Below are positions 45,573-57,695 of a stretch of DNA of 64,000 bases, one piece after another (position 1 is the stretch's first letter; the number at the start of each line of letters is the position of its first letter). The notes beneath the pieces were generated by a model. That model did not search any database. It had not been told where the DNA came from and saw only the letters and a program-made list of their open reading frames with translations. The position numbers were made by a program, and so were the translations under genes. This stretch comes from Lolium rigidum (lineage: Eukaryota; Streptophyta; Magnoliopsida; Poales; Poaceae), in contig NC_061514.1 in NCBI RefSeq assembly GCF_022539505.1, forward strand, positions 335,527,090 through 335,591,089. The letters are read 5' to 3'.

Positions 45573-47400
45573 TCAGAATAAAATCTTTCTCTTGCTCCTG
45601 GTGTGACTCGCTGGGGCCACCACCTTACTCCGGGTAACCCTACCAGGGATATTACCGGTGTCTACCTTCCTTTTGCCCTCTTTCTTGTTCTTCTTCTTTT
45701 GTGAAGCTTGTGCTTTTTCTTCTGCCATCAGCTCGTCGAAGTGAGCACTAGTCTGGGCCATACCACTTTCCAAGCAATCTCGATTATACTGTTCCCTCTC
45801 CTATGGACTCATCGGTTGAAGCAGCTCTACATCCATCTGTTCCCTCTGCTCTCGATCCATCGGTTCAAGCAGCTCTACATCCATCTGTTCCCTCTGCTAT
45901 CGATCCATCGGTTCAAGCAGCTCTACATCCATCTGTTCCCTCTGCTCTCGATCCATCGGTTCAAGCAGCTCTACATCCATCTGTTCCTCTCGCTCTCGAT
46001 CCATCGGTTCAATCTCCTCATGTTCAATTGCTGCTTCAATCTCCTCTGCATTTGCTGCTTCAATCTCCTCATGTTGAACTGCTGCTTTAATCTCAAGTTG
46101 AATTGCTGCTTCATTCTCCTCTGCATTTGCTGCTCCCGCCTAATCTTCCATTCCAGAAGCTGGGTCAACTCCATTTTTACAAAGCCTAGCAATGTGTCCA
46201 GGGATTCCACAACGTTTGCACTTACGTTTTCGAATCGGTGCACCACCCTCTGCACTAGCTCTGATCCTATTCTTCCTCGGCCTACCTGCCGGTCTAGTCA
46301 ATACTGGAGAGTACAATTTGAAGCCTGGATCGACTTTCATCCATTGGTCTTTTCCCTACAAGGTAGGAACATTCATAGCATATGCAGCCCTAAATTTGGC
46401 AACAGAGAAATACTCTGACACATACTCCCTGTTCCACTCAATTGTTGGCAAGTCATCACCTTCGTAATCGGCTAAAACGAGGCTGTCATTGTTCTCATTC
46501 CTCTCTTCATCATCAGTGTCATTAAATCTGGCACCAAAAGAAATATCTTCCATGTATTGATCCTCCATTGCCTGCTTACTGCATCGATCTACCAATTCAG
46601 GAAACATCAACTCATCCTCATCATCTTGAGGAGACTGATCCTCAATGTCTGCATTGTCCTCCACATCGACCGTACGAACGATCCGGCTACCACTAGCACC
46701 GGGGACAGATGGTGCTGCTGTGGACCTACAAGGAGCGCCACGGCGCACACTATTAGCGAGAGGCAAGCAGCAGTATAGAGACATGATGCCCGACCACCCG
46801 ATGATGCCCCGGCACCAGATGATGCCTGGCCCCTGTCCACATGGATACGAATTTTACCGAACCGGCAAGAAGCATTCAAAGCAAAAAAGAATTCCCAGAT
46901 CGTCTTCGGAAATTAGTGGAACAAATCTTCCCTCCGGGCTATTGAAATATTCGAAATGAACTGCATCGAAAGAGCTCCAGGTGTACTTATCATAGATGTT
47001 AGCTTTGAAATCCCTCAACGAGATGGTGGTTGCAACCACCGCAGGGAAGTAAAACCCATTCTTATAGCGTTTAGAATCACGCGTAAAGCTAGAATCCAGC
47101 CTATCCACCAGCCGAAAAGCCAGCGCTGGATCCATCCTATTCGAAAAGCAACGCAGTTAGTTGAGCAACAATGATTGGCGCTCAAAAACTGCCTACTGTT
47201 AATTCACATAGGCAGACGATGCTTACCCAGATGGAATCATCCGATTCCCAATCTTCTCCACGGCTGACGGGAATAGGCAGCACACTAGATGGAAATACAA
47301 AGAGGACAGGGGTAGATCCAGATCTGGTGGAGGCGGAGCCCTCTCCGCCTCCCGGGGGTGGTGGTGGGGGCGGGGCCGGCTCGGCGGTGGACGACGCCAT
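45573..47400 (-). pseudogene. MULE transposase gene, catalytic region deleted
   Basis: Exon 1 starts at ATG 47400 (MASSTAEPAP) and ends at 47227 before GTAAGC. Exon 2 starts at 47136 (after CGAATAG) with MDPALAFRLVDRL, the N-terminal module of grass MULE transposases. An acidic region follows after a frameshift near 46860, to 46356. The sequence then jumps to the C-terminus: RPAGRPRKNR and a zinc knuckle CKRCGIPGHIARLC (46239-46198). The DDE domain between is missing. After a TAG at 46138-46140 the frame stays readable through Glu-rich repeats to a basic KKKNKKEGKRK tail and stop at 45573. It cannot encode an active enzyme. Confidence 0.75.
45829..46012 (-). repeat. 48-bp coding repeat in transposase tail
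   Basis: Four units of 48 bp encode, on the minus strand, 16-residue repeats like MDREQREQMDVELLEP. One unit has a TAG stop near 45900. Confidence 0.85.
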
Positions 47401-47617
47401 AAGGTAGGTGGGCAGGACGGCGTGGCGGCGGAGGGGCGGTGTGTGAGCTCCTCCAGTCTCGGGCGGAGGGGAAAGCTTTGGGTCAGCTCTTCCAGTCAAC
47501 AGTCAACACATTTCGAAAGCAACGGTCAAGTCAAAACCACCGCGGCTCCCTAGCCGTCACCGGTAACGGAAGGCCTCTGGCCAGACGGCAACCCTCCCGT
47601 CCGAGCCTCTGCGAGGG

Positions 47618-47714
47618 GTTTCAAACTAGAGGGAGGGGAAAACTGAGGAAAAGTTAAGAGGCTGGGGAAAGCTGAGTACAACTAACGAACCAGGGGCACG
47701 AGAACAAAAAACCC
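47618..47714 (-). repeat. MULE-1 right terminal inverted repeat
   Basis: Inverse of 23162-23257 with a few mismatches; the outermost bases differ slightly (AACAAAAAACCC). Confidence 0.9.
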
Positions 47715-47734
47715 TAAAATAAAATTAACTTTAG

Positions 47735-48915
47735 GGTTGATAATTTTATATTACATTTTACCGTTGATCACTCAAGTACGGAGGGTTGATTATTAAAACA
47801 GAGAGGGTTGATAACTTTTAGTCCGAAAAAAGTTTCTCGAAACATATCAACATTGGTGCTAGTTTTGAAGATCTCGTCGAGACGATTTTCTTGATGAAAG
47901 CAAATCTTAATTTGGAGTTATCGTTTGAAAGTTAAAACGTTTTGAATTTTCAAATTTGGAAAAGATTCCGCTGACATCAGCTAATTCGTCTTTTTGTGCA
48001 TGCATGCAGAACTTTTCCTCAATAGCCTCCACCAGGTTGATAATTTTATACATTTACCGTTGATCACTTAAATACGGAGGGTTGGTTATTCAAATAGAAA
48101 GGGTTGATAACTTTTAGCCAAAAAAAATTTGTCAAAACATATTAACATGGGCGCTAGTTTTGAAGATCTCGTCGAGACGGATTTATTGGTGAAAGCGAAT
48201 CTTAATTTGAAGTTGTCTTTTGATAGTTAAAACGTTTTGAATTTTCAAATTTGAAAAAGATTCCGCTGACATCAGCAAATTCGTCTTTTTGTGCATGCAT
48301 GCAGAACTTTTCCTCAATAGCCTGCACCAGGTTGATAATTTTATATATTTGTCGTTGATCACTTAAATACGGATGGTTGGTTATTCAAATAGAAAGGATT
48401 GATAACTTTTAGCCAAAAAAAAGTTTGTCGAAACATATTAACATGTGTGCTAGTTTTGAAGATCTCGTCGAGACGGATTTATTGGTAAAAGCGAATATTA
48501 ATTTGAAGTTGTCGTTTGAAAGTTAAAACATTTTGAATTTTCAAATTTGGAAAACATTCCGCTGACATCAGCAAATTCATCTTTTTGTGTATGAATGCAG
48601 AACTTTTCCTCAATAGTCTGCACCAGGTTGATAATTTTATACATTCACCGTTGATCACTCAAGTACGGAGGGTTGATTATTCGAATAGAGAGGGTTGATA
48701 ACTTTTAGCCCGAAAACAATCGTCAAAACATATTAACATGGGTGCTAGTTTTGAAGATCTCGACGAGACCGACTCATAGGTGAAAACAAATCTTAAATCG
48801 GAGTTGTCGTTTGTGAGATAAAACGTTTTGAATTTTCAAATTCGGAAAGATTCTCGCTTACGTCATTAAATTCATCTGTTTCTACATGCATGCAAAACTT
48901 TCCCTCAATAGCCTC
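47735..48915. repeat. Tandem array, about 297 bp x 4
   Basis: GGTTGATAATTTTAT begins units near 47735, 48034, 48330 and 48627. Each unit contains GAAGATCTCGTCGAGACG and CTGACATCAGC. The group 1 element inserted at 48916 cuts the last unit. Confidence 0.88.
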
Positions 48916-50511
48916 TGATGCGTGTAGTTGACACGTCCGTTGGGAACCCCAAGAGGAAGGTGTGATGCGCACAGTAGCAAGTTTCCCTCAGTAAGAAACC
49001 AAGGTTTAATCGAACCAGTAGGAGTCAAGAAGAACGTCGAAGGTTGATGGCGGCGGGATGTAGTGCGGCACAACACCAGGGATTCCGGCGCCAAAGTGGA
49101 ACCTACACAACACAACCAAAGTACTTTGCCCTAACGAAACAGTGAGGTTGTCAATCTCACCGGCTTGCTGTAACAAATGATTAGATGTATAGTGTGGATG
49201 ATGATTGTTTGCGAAAAACAAGATAAAACAAGTATTGCAGCAGGATTGTATTCGATGTAAAAGAATGGACTGGGGTCCACAGTTCACTAGAGGTGTCTCT
49301 CCCATAAGATAAATAGCATGTTGGGTGAACAAATTACGATCGAGCAATTGACAAATAGAGAGGGCATGACCATGCACATACATGATATGATGAGTATAGT
49401 GAGATTTAATTGGGCATTACGACAAAGTACATAGACCGCTATCCAAGCATGCATCTATGCCTAAAAAGTCCACCTTCAGGTTATCATCCGAACCCCTTCC
49501 AGTATTAAGTTGCAAACAACGGACAATTGCATTAAGTATGGTGCGTAATGTAATCAATAACTACATCCTTGGACATAGCATCAATGTTTTATCCCTAGTG
49601 GCAACAGCACATCCACAACCTTAGAACTTTCCGTCACTCGTCCCAGATTTAATGGAGGCATGAACCCACTATCGAGCATAAATACTCCCTCTTGGAGTTA
49701 AGAGCAAAAACTTGGCCAGAGCCTCTACTAATAACGGAGAGCATGCAAGATCATAAACAACACATAGGTAATAGATTGATAATCAACATAACATAGTATT
49801 CTCTATCCATCGGATCCCGACAAACACAACATATAGTATTACAGATAGATGATCTTGATCATGTTAGGCAGCTCACAAGATCCAACAATGAGGCACATAA
49901 GGAGAAGACAACCATCTAGCTACTGCTATGGACCCATAGTCCAGGGGTGAACTACTCACTCATCACTCCGGAGGCGACCATGGCGGTGAAGAGTCCTCCG
50001 GGAGATGATTCCCCTCTCCGGCAGGGTGCCGGAGGCGATCTCCTGAATCCCCCGAGATGGGATTGGCGGCGGCGGCGTCTCTGGAAGGTTTTCCGTATCG
50101 TGGCTCTCGGTACTGGGGGTTTCGTGATGAAGGCTTTAAGTAGGCGGAAGGGCAATGCGGGGGGCCACACGAGGGCCCCACACACCAGGGCCGCGCGGCC
50201 AAGACCTGGGCCGCGCCGCCCTGTTGTGGCGGCGCCTCGTGGCCCCACTTCCTTTCCCCCTCGGTCTTCTGGAAGCTTCGTGCAAAAATAGGCCCCTGGG
50301 CGTTGATTTCGTCCAATTCCGAGAATATTTCCTTACTAGGATTTCTGAAACCAAAAACAGCAGAAAACAACAGCTGGCTCTTCGGCATCTCGTTAATAGG
50401 TTAGTGCCGGAAAATGCATAAATACGACATATAATGTGTATAAAACATGTAGATATCATCAATAATGTGGGATGGAACATAAGAAATTATCGATACGTCG
50501 GAGACGTATCA
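48916..50511 (-). repeat. Group 1 3' LTR, minus strand
   Basis: 1596 bp; on the minus strand from TGATACGTCTCCGACGTATC to ACTACACGCATCA. Same group as 3223-4824. Confidence 0.92.
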
Positions 50512-50545
50512 GCATCCCCAAGCTTAGTTCCTGCTCGTCCCGAGC
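50512..50545 (-). other. Polypurine tract of group 1 element
   Basis: On the minus strand AGGAACTAAGCTTGGGGATGC runs into the LTR at 50511. Confidence 0.75.
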
Positions 50546-53102
50546 GGGTAAACGATAACAAAGATAATTTCTGGAGTGACATGCCATCATAACCTTGATC
50601 ATACTATTGTAAGCATATGTAATGAATGCAGCGATCAAAACAATGGTAATGACATGAGTAAACAAATGAATCATAAAGCAAAGACTTTTCATGAATAGTA
50701 CTTCAAGACAAGCATCAATAAGTCTTGCATAAGAGTTAACTCATAGAGCAATAAATCAAAGTAAAGGTATTGAAGCAACACAAAGGAAGATTAAGTTTCA
50801 GCGGTTGCTTTCAACTTATAACATGTATATCTCATGGATAATTGTCAACATAGAGTAATATAACAAGTGCAATATGCAAGTATGTAGGAATCAATGCACA
50901 GTTCACACAAGTGTTTGCTTCTTGAGGTGGAGAGAAATAGGTGAACTGACTCAACATAAAAGTAAAAGAATGGTCCTTCAAAGAGGAAAGCATCGATTGC
51001 TATATTTGTGCTAGAGCTTTGGTTTTGAAAACATGAAACAATTTTGTCAACGGTAGTAATAAAGCATATGTATCATGTAAATTATATCTTACAAGTTGCA
51101 AGCCTCATGCATAGTATACTAATAGTGCCCGCACCTTGTCCTAATTAGCTTGGATCACCGGATTATCATCGCAATACACATGTTTTAACCAAGTGTCACA
51201 AAGGGGTACCTCTATGCCGCTCTGTACAAAGGTCTAAGGAGAAAGTTCGCATTGGATTTCTCGCTTTTGATTATTCTCAACTTAGACATCCATACCGGGA
51301 CAACATAGACAACAGATAATGGACTCCTCTTTAATGCATAAGCATGTAGCAACAATTAATGTTCTCATATGAGATTAAGGATATATGTCCAAAACTGAAA
51401 CTTCCACCATGATTCATGGCTTTAGTTAGCGGCCCAATGTTCTTCTCTAACAATATGCATGCTCTAACCATTTAAATGAGTGGTAAATCTCCCTTACTTC
51501 AGACAAGACGGACATGCATAGCAACTCACATGATATTCAACAAAGAGTTGATGGCGTCCCCAGAAACATGGTTATCGCACAACCAGCAACTTAATAAGAG
51601 ATAAAGTGCATAAGTACATATCAATACCACAATAGTTTTTAAGCTATTTGTCCCATGAGCTATATATTGCAAAGGCGAATGATGGAAATTTAAAGGTAGC
51701 ACTCAAGCAATTTACTTTGGAATGGCGGAGAAATACCATGTAGTAGGTAGGTATGGTGGACACAAATGGCATAGTGGTTGGCTCAAGGATTTTGGATGCA
51801 TGAGAAGTATTCCCTCTCGATACAAGGTTTAGGCTAGCAAGGTTATTTGAAACAAACACAAGGATGAACGGTGCAGCAAAACTCACATAAAAGACATATT
51901 GTAAACATTATAAGACTCTACACCGTCTTCCTTGTTGTTCAAACTCAATACGATAAATTATCTAGACTTTAGAGAGACCAAATATGCAAACCAAATTTAG
52001 CAAGCTCTATGTATTTCTTCATTAATAGGTGCAAAGTATATGATGCAAGAGCTTAAACATGAGCACAACAATTGCCAAGTATCAAATTATTCAAGACATT
52101 TTAGAATTACTACATGTAGCATTTCCCGATTCCAACCATATAACAATTTAACGAAGAAGATTCAACCTTCGCCATGAATACTATGAGTAAAGCCTAAGGA
52201 CATATTTGTCCATATGCAACAACGGAGCGTGTCTCTCTCCCACACAATGAATGCTAGGATCCATTTTATTCAAACAAAAACAAAAACAAAAACAAACCGA
52301 CGCTCCAAGCAAAGTACATAAGATGTGATGGAATAAAAATATAGTTTCAGGGGAGGAACCCGATAATGTTGTCGATGAAGAAGGGGATGCCTTGGGCATC
52401 CCCAAGCTTAGACGCTTGAGTCTTCTTAAAATATGCAGGGGTGAACCACCGGGGCATCCCCAAGCTTAGAGCTTTCACTCTCCTTGATCATATTGTATCA
52501 TCTCCCTCTCTTGATCCTAGAAAACTTCCTTCACACCAAACTCGAAACAACTCATTAGAGGGTTAGTGAACAATAAAAATTTACATGTTCAGAGGTGAAA
52601 TAATCATTCTTAACACTTCTGGACATTGCACAAAGCTACTGGACATTAATGGATCAAAGAAATTCATCCAACATAGCAAAAGAGGCAATGCGAAATAAAA
52701 GGCAGAATCTGTCAAAACAGAACAGTTCGTAAAGACGAATTTTAAAATGGCACCAGACTTGCTCAAATGAAAATGCCCAAATTTAATTAAAGTTGCGTAC
52801 ATATCTGAGGATCACGCACATAAATTGGCATATTTTTCTGAGCTACCTACAGAGAGGCAGGTCGAAATTCGTGACAGCAAAGAAATCTGTTTCGCGCGAG
52901 TAATCCAAATCTAGTATGAACCTTACTATCAAAGACTTTACTTGGCACAACAATGCATAAAACTAAGATAAGGAGAGGTTGCTACAGTAGTAAACAACTT
53001 CCAAGGCTCAAATATAAAATAAAAGTACTGTATTAAAAACATGGGTTGTCTCCCATAAGCGCTTTTCTTTAACGCCTTTCAGCTAGGCGCAGAAAGTGTA
53101 TA
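50546..53102 (-). other. Non-coding 3' region of group 1 element
   Basis: Similar to 38885-41439 on the opposite strand over most of its length, including the motif GGGAGACAACCCATG just after gag and two AAGCTTGGGGATGCC words near 52400-52470. No gene is supported. Confidence 0.75.
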
Positions 53103-53486
53103 TCAAGTGTTATCAAGAGATGAAGCATCGACATCATAAGCTCCCCCATCCGTAGTGGTACTAAGGGCTTTGTCAATTTTAGGCCTATAATAATATTTTT
53201 TTGGTTTAGGCACTTTAGAAACATACATAAACTTTTGCTCTTTACCCACATAAGCTTTCTCCTTAAACTTGAGAGAAGAAAAGTTGAACCCAAAGTTCCC
53301 ATAGCTTTTTCAAGTTCGCCAATCCTATTGGTTTGATTATCATGGACAACACAAGTTCCTAGGATACTAATTCTTTCATCAATTCCTCCTAAGGATTTAT
53401 CAAGTTCATCGGTTTTATCAAGTAACATTTCCAATTTAGTTTCAACACTTGGAAATTTTTTCTCTATGGTTTCCAATTTTTTCATA

Positions 53487-53622
53487 GGGATTTCTATTTT
53501 CGTGCCCTCAGGTCCTTAGTTGTACTCAGTTTTCCCCAGCTCCTTAGTTTTTCCTCAGTTTTCCCCAAGCCCTTGTCTGAACCGCGTAAGGAGCTCGGAC
53601 GGAAGGAATCCGTTAAGTTGAC
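53487..53622 (+). repeat. MULE-2 left terminal inverted repeat
   Basis: About 136 bp matching the inverse of 63513-63651 and of 58016-58152. Confidence 0.9.
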
Positions 53623-54115
53623 CGTTCCGTGCCGACGAGTGGGGTCGTGTCGTTTGTGGGGTCGCGTCGTGTGGGACCGCGTCGTGTGGGGCTGGTAGGA
53701 AGGGACCGCGTGGGACAGGGACGAGACCATGTTTGTGGGGCCGTAGCGTGTGGAGTCGTGTGGGTCCGGGACGGGAGCACGAGTGGTTTCGTCTCTTTCG
53801 CCCGGATTAGCAGTTTTCAATGTACCTTTTTCCTCTCTCTCGCTCGATCTCATTCATATTTGATAGCCCAAATTGGTAGCAAATCTAGAGCAGCTTGTCC
53901 TTCTGTTTTTTAACGCCATTCATTTCTTTATGCCTTCGTTTTTACCCAATCAGGTAGGAAATCTAGGGCACAAATCCAGAGAGAAAATATAGGATAAGCT
54001 GCATACAACAACCAACATAGCATAGATATATTCAGGACAGATCCAAAAGTAGTACCGATAGATCCAACATAAGCTACATTTTACATGAATTTAAGCTGCT
54101 CTACGGATAGAGGAG
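53623..54115. other. MULE-2 subterminal sequence
   Basis: A GTGGGGTCG/GTGTGGG-rich stretch (53638-53765), then AT-rich sequence without a gene. Counterpart 58923-59395. Confidence 0.6.
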
Positions 54116-55275
54116 TCACATACAGAGAGTGCAAGTAGGCACGTTCAACGCCTCCGGGTAGCGCGTGTGACTCGCTTGGAGGTTGCGCAGGTGAATCCCA
54201 AGTGCTTTGTGTTTGGCCATGTACGCATGCACGTTCACGGTCCTTCCAACTCTAGCGCCACATCTGCCAATGAATTCAGCATGGTTCACCAGGCAGTTGA
54301 AGTCGGTGGCGCGGAGCTTCCTGTTGCATAAGGGGCACTTGTAAATGCCTCGACCAAAGGGGCCATCGTAATGGCCGGACTGCAGCCTCCTGAGGACGTG
54401 ACGAGTCTTGGTGTGGAAGGACTCGTCGTCGCTGTCGACGTCGCTGCTCGCACCTCGTCACGTAGCACCAAAGATCGTGCAAAAACACGGAGTCAATTGC
54501 AACGATGATGGAACAGAGAGTGAACAAAAAATCATGCATGATAATATGGGCTCGAAAAAAAGAGGTAGCCTCTGTTACATTGGACACACTTATATCCAGG
54601 ATTTGAGTCAGCAAACCAAAGATCATGCACAACAAATTTGTACACACCAATTGTTTACCGACCAAACCCTGAATCAATTTATGCCCAAATATTCATCATC
54701 ATCGGCACAAATCTTAAACAAAAGCAAATCACAAACACTAATAACGCAAGATCTAACACAAAAGGATCGAACTAGGAACGGACGAACAAGTAATAACGCA
54801 AGATCTAACACAAAAAGGATTGAACTAGGAACGGACGAACCGTAATAACGCTAGATCTAACACAAAATGATTGAAATGAGATAAGAACAAGGGAACAAAG
54901 GGTTACCTCCGGCTCGTTGTCGACGATGGTGGTGTCGTAGGGGTTCTCCGGCGCGACGTATTGCACTGGTTCGTACGGGTCCCAAGCGACGGGGGACTGG
55001 ACGGTGGCGGCGGCCGATGCGCCGGCTGCTACGTTGGAAGCAGCGACAGGGGCCTGGCCGGGGGCGGCGGCCGATCCGCCGGCTGCTACGTTGGAAGCAG
55101 CGACGGGGGCCCGGACGGGGCGGCGGCCGATGCGCCGGCCGCTACGTTGGAAGCAGCGACAGGGGCCTGGACGGGGCGGCGGCCGATGCGCCGGCTGCTA
55201 CGATGGAAGCAGCGACGGGGGCCTGGACGGGGCGGCGGCTGATGTGCCGACAATGGGCATCTCATTCTTCTCCAT
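54116..55275 (-). pseudogene. Captured zf-XS-type gene fragment (copy B)
   Basis: Exon 1 starts at ATG 55275 (MEKNEMPIVG), contains 57-bp repeats encoding Ala/Pro-rich units, and ends at 54907 before GTAACC. Exon 2 lies in 54445-54116 with SDVDSDDESF, LQSGHYDG, then YKCPLCNRK, HAEFIG and HKALGIHLRNL, and stops at TGA 54116. The C-x2-C...HA...H-x-AL pattern and the LxSG lead-in match the XS zinc finger (zf-XS) of SGS3/FDM-type proteins, which act in plant RNA silencing and RNA-directed DNA methylation. The XS, coiled-coil and XH domains are absent. Some 57-bp units have 56 bp and break the frame. Confidence 0.6.
54996..55245 (-). repeat. 57-bp coding minisatellite in zf-XS exon 1
   Basis: Four to five units of 56-57 bp encode AAGASAAAPGQAPVAASNV-like repeats on the minus strand. 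Confidence 0.85.
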
Positions 55276-56304
55276 CGCCGGCGGTTTTCTTCGGGGTTTT
55301 TCTTCGGTTGTGGAGAAGATGATGGGACAGAGAGGCGGTTGCAGGTGAGCCGGTGAGAACGTGCGTCGAGGGAGAGAAAGAGGGGCTCTATAAAGACGAA
55401 GGTGGCGTGTACCGCAACACGCGTCCGCTATGCACGAACACGCGTCCGCTATGCACGGCTGCAGCTGCACCGCTACCCGAGTCTAACCCCGGGACGTTTG
55501 GTGTACTCAGCTATAACCTCGGGCCTTATACGTAAATTTTATCTCGTACTCGGTTTTCCCTCGAGGACTTAGACCGGCAAGTGCAATATACTCAGCTTTA
55601 CCCTCAAGTAGCTGGTCAACGCAGAGTCAACAAATGAGATTAACATAGCTAATTGAGTCATTTCATGCGCAAAAAAATCCAAAAAATAAAAACATAGTGG
55701 CAACTACTCATGGAGTCTTCCTACGCAACTCCGCCACCTAGAAAACCTTAACAAACATATATAAATCAAGTTTTACCACAAATTGCCACTTCTCGTAATC
55801 ACTAGTGTAGCTATGAAGATGCATGGTTTTCCACCCAAACCCCTTTGCAAAACATCTTTCCCAAAACATAGTTTGTCTAAATGATGCCATAATTGTCACA
55901 CTCATGTATATTTGAATTGCAAATAATTTGATGTAGCCCAATATGAATTATATTGTACAAAACACACATTTTTCATTTTGTAATTCTTTTGTTTGAATCC
56001 CTTAGTCTATTTACTATTTATGTGCCCTTGGATTCTTAGTACTACTCAGCTTTGCCCTCAAGTACTCGTCACAAATGCTCTGAGAAGCCCAAACTTATCC
56101 TGATTGGTTGAGCCGTTGTCACACGGATCGACTCCACGAACCGTTGATCCACTGATCTAACGGGCAGTATACCCCTATCCGTCTCTTCGTGGCAACCTCT
56201 CTCTCTCTCTCTCTCTTCGTGGCCACCCATCTCTCTCTCTCTCGTCGGAATGCCCTCTCTGGAGAATGCAATGACGAGTTTGCCACTTAATATATAGTAT
56301 TGGT
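55276..56304. other. MULE-2 spacer with (CT)n tract
   Basis: Upstream region of the zf-XS fragment with no further gene. A (CT)n microsatellite lies at 56190-56245 (counterpart 61452-61505). Confidence 0.55.
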
Positions 56305-57060
56305 ATAAACATGAGGCATACATATTTGCGGATTTCGGTGATTGCATTATTTGTCACCCTCTAACAATTATCAACTATCTTGAGCTGTCCTTTTCTTTTA
56401 GGGAATATAGTTTGGGATATAGTATTGGTATTTTGAAACGGCCTAAAAGTGGTATAATTTTGTTATAAACATGAGGCATACATTTTTGCGGATTTCGGCG
56501 ATTGCATTATTTGTCACCCTCTAACAATTATCAACTATCTTTAGCTGTCCTTTTCTTTTAGGGAATATAGTTTGGGATATGAGTATTGGTATTTTGGAAA
56601 CGGCCTAAAAGTGGTATAATTTTGTTATAAACATGAGGCATACATTTTTGCGGATTTCGGCGATTGCATTATTTGTCACCCCTCTAACAATTATCAACTA
56701 TCTTTAGCTGTCCTTTTCTTTTAGGGAATATAGTTTGGGATATGGTATTGGTATTTTGGAAAGGCCTAAAAGTGGTATAATTTTGGTATAAACATGAGGC
56801 ATACATATTTGCGGATTTCGGGATTGCATTATTTGTCACCCCTCTAACAATTATCAACTATCTTGAGCTGTCCTTTTCTTTTAGGGAATATAGTTTGGGA
56901 TATAGTATTGGTATTTTGAAACGGCCTAAAAGTGGTATAATTTTGTTATAAACATGAGGCATACATTTTTGCGAATTTCGGCGATTGCATTATTTGTCAC
57001 CCTCTAACAATTATCAACTATCTTTAGCTGTCCTTTTCTTTTAGGGAATATAGTTTGGTA
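56305..57060. repeat. Tandem array, about 160 bp x 5 (copy B)
   Basis: ATGAGGCATACAT marks units at 56311, 56471, 56633, 56794 and 56954. Each unit holds TCTAACAATTATCAACTATC and TTTTAGGGAATATAGTTTGG. Confidence 0.9.
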
Positions 57061-57154
57061 ATTTCTGTGAATGCACACACTAACTTTGAAAACAACTACA
57101 AGTACATGTAACTCGAATAATGGATTTGTAACTAGGTATCCCTTGTAACAACTT

Positions 57155-57695
57155 CTAGCGCCCGGTGAGCAATGATAAGAATCCGATCGTAATTATACAA
57201 CAAAAAACAACCAGCCATCGATTAGCTTGCTTCTTCAACTCGATCAGCCGCCTTAATCGCTTGTTCATTTTCTTCAGCTCTCCTTCACTTCCACCAGCTC
57301 CGCATTGGGAGCATTAGGCATAATCGGAAGGTCCCTAATCGGAACGGCTCCTCTCTCCGCCGCATTCTCTACAGACAAGTCCCCCTCCCAAATTGCGCCC
57401 CCAATAGCGCCAATTGATTCCTCGCAACCGAAGCCTCCGAACGTACACATCGATCCACTCGAAATGCCCGCATTTCTTCAAGATCCGAAAACAACAACGT
57501 GAACCCTAAATCCCAAATTCGAGGGAATAACAAGAAAATCGAGAGAAAACAGAGAAATTGGAGCGAGATCTAACCTTATCCCCTCTCTATATGGCAAGCT
57601 TCGCATGCAACGAACTCACGTCCACGGTTGCCGTTCTCGTCCGTCTTGCATGCATCGACCGCTTCGCAGGCTCCCGGCGTGGGCAGTCGTGGCAT
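57155..57695 (-). pseudogene. Possible GRF-type zinc-finger protein with hydrophobic C-terminus (copy B)
   Basis: A possible exon 1 from ATG 57695 encodes GREFVACEAC; donor at 57574 (AAG/GTTAGA). Exon 2 from 57505, after TTTAG, encodes KKCGHFEWIDVYVRRL. Together they resemble the GRF zinc finger pattern (GR-F-x-C ... C-x-F-x-W-x-D). A short charged helix (KKMNKRLRRLIELKKQ) and a hydrophobic segment VVFCCIITIGFLSLL follow, with TAG at 57155. Frames do not join cleanly and one exon 1 stop is seen. The organisation resembles the MULE-1 coiled-coil gene. GRF assignment is tentative. Confidence 0.4.

Larger units (their letters stand above)
23162..47714. mobile_element. Mutator-like element with two genes and a nested insertion
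   Basis: Ends are GGGATTTCTATTTTCGTGCC and its imperfect inverse, flanked by the 9-bp duplication TAAAATAAA at 23153-23161 and 47715-47723. The 9-bp duplication and long inverted ends are diagnostic of Mutator-like elements. Without the nested retrotransposons it is about 5946 bp. It carries a forward gene for a coiled-coil protein with a hydrophobic C-terminus, and a reverse, internally deleted transposase gene. The transposase lacks its catalytic centre, so movement would need an enzyme from another copy. Confidence 0.92.

Noticed and set aside
45304..45637. ORFs in several frames with repeating residues
   Set aside because: Tandem repeat without stops; no protein family.
45803..46090. Forward ORF with Ser/Pro/Val repeats
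   Set aside because: Opposite strand of the 48-bp repeats in the transposase tail, whose minus-strand frame joins to a zinc knuckle and basic tail.
47735..48915. Possible CRISPR-like array
   Set aside because: Units of about 297 bp are contiguous without unique spacers, and the genome is plant.
53629..53913. Forward ORF with Val/Gly/Arg repeats
   Set aside because: MULE subterminal GTGGGGTCG repeats; not present as an ORF in the other copy except by chance.
54961..55348. Forward Gly/Arg-rich ORFs
   Set aside because: Opposite strand of the 57-bp coding repeat in the zf-XS exon.
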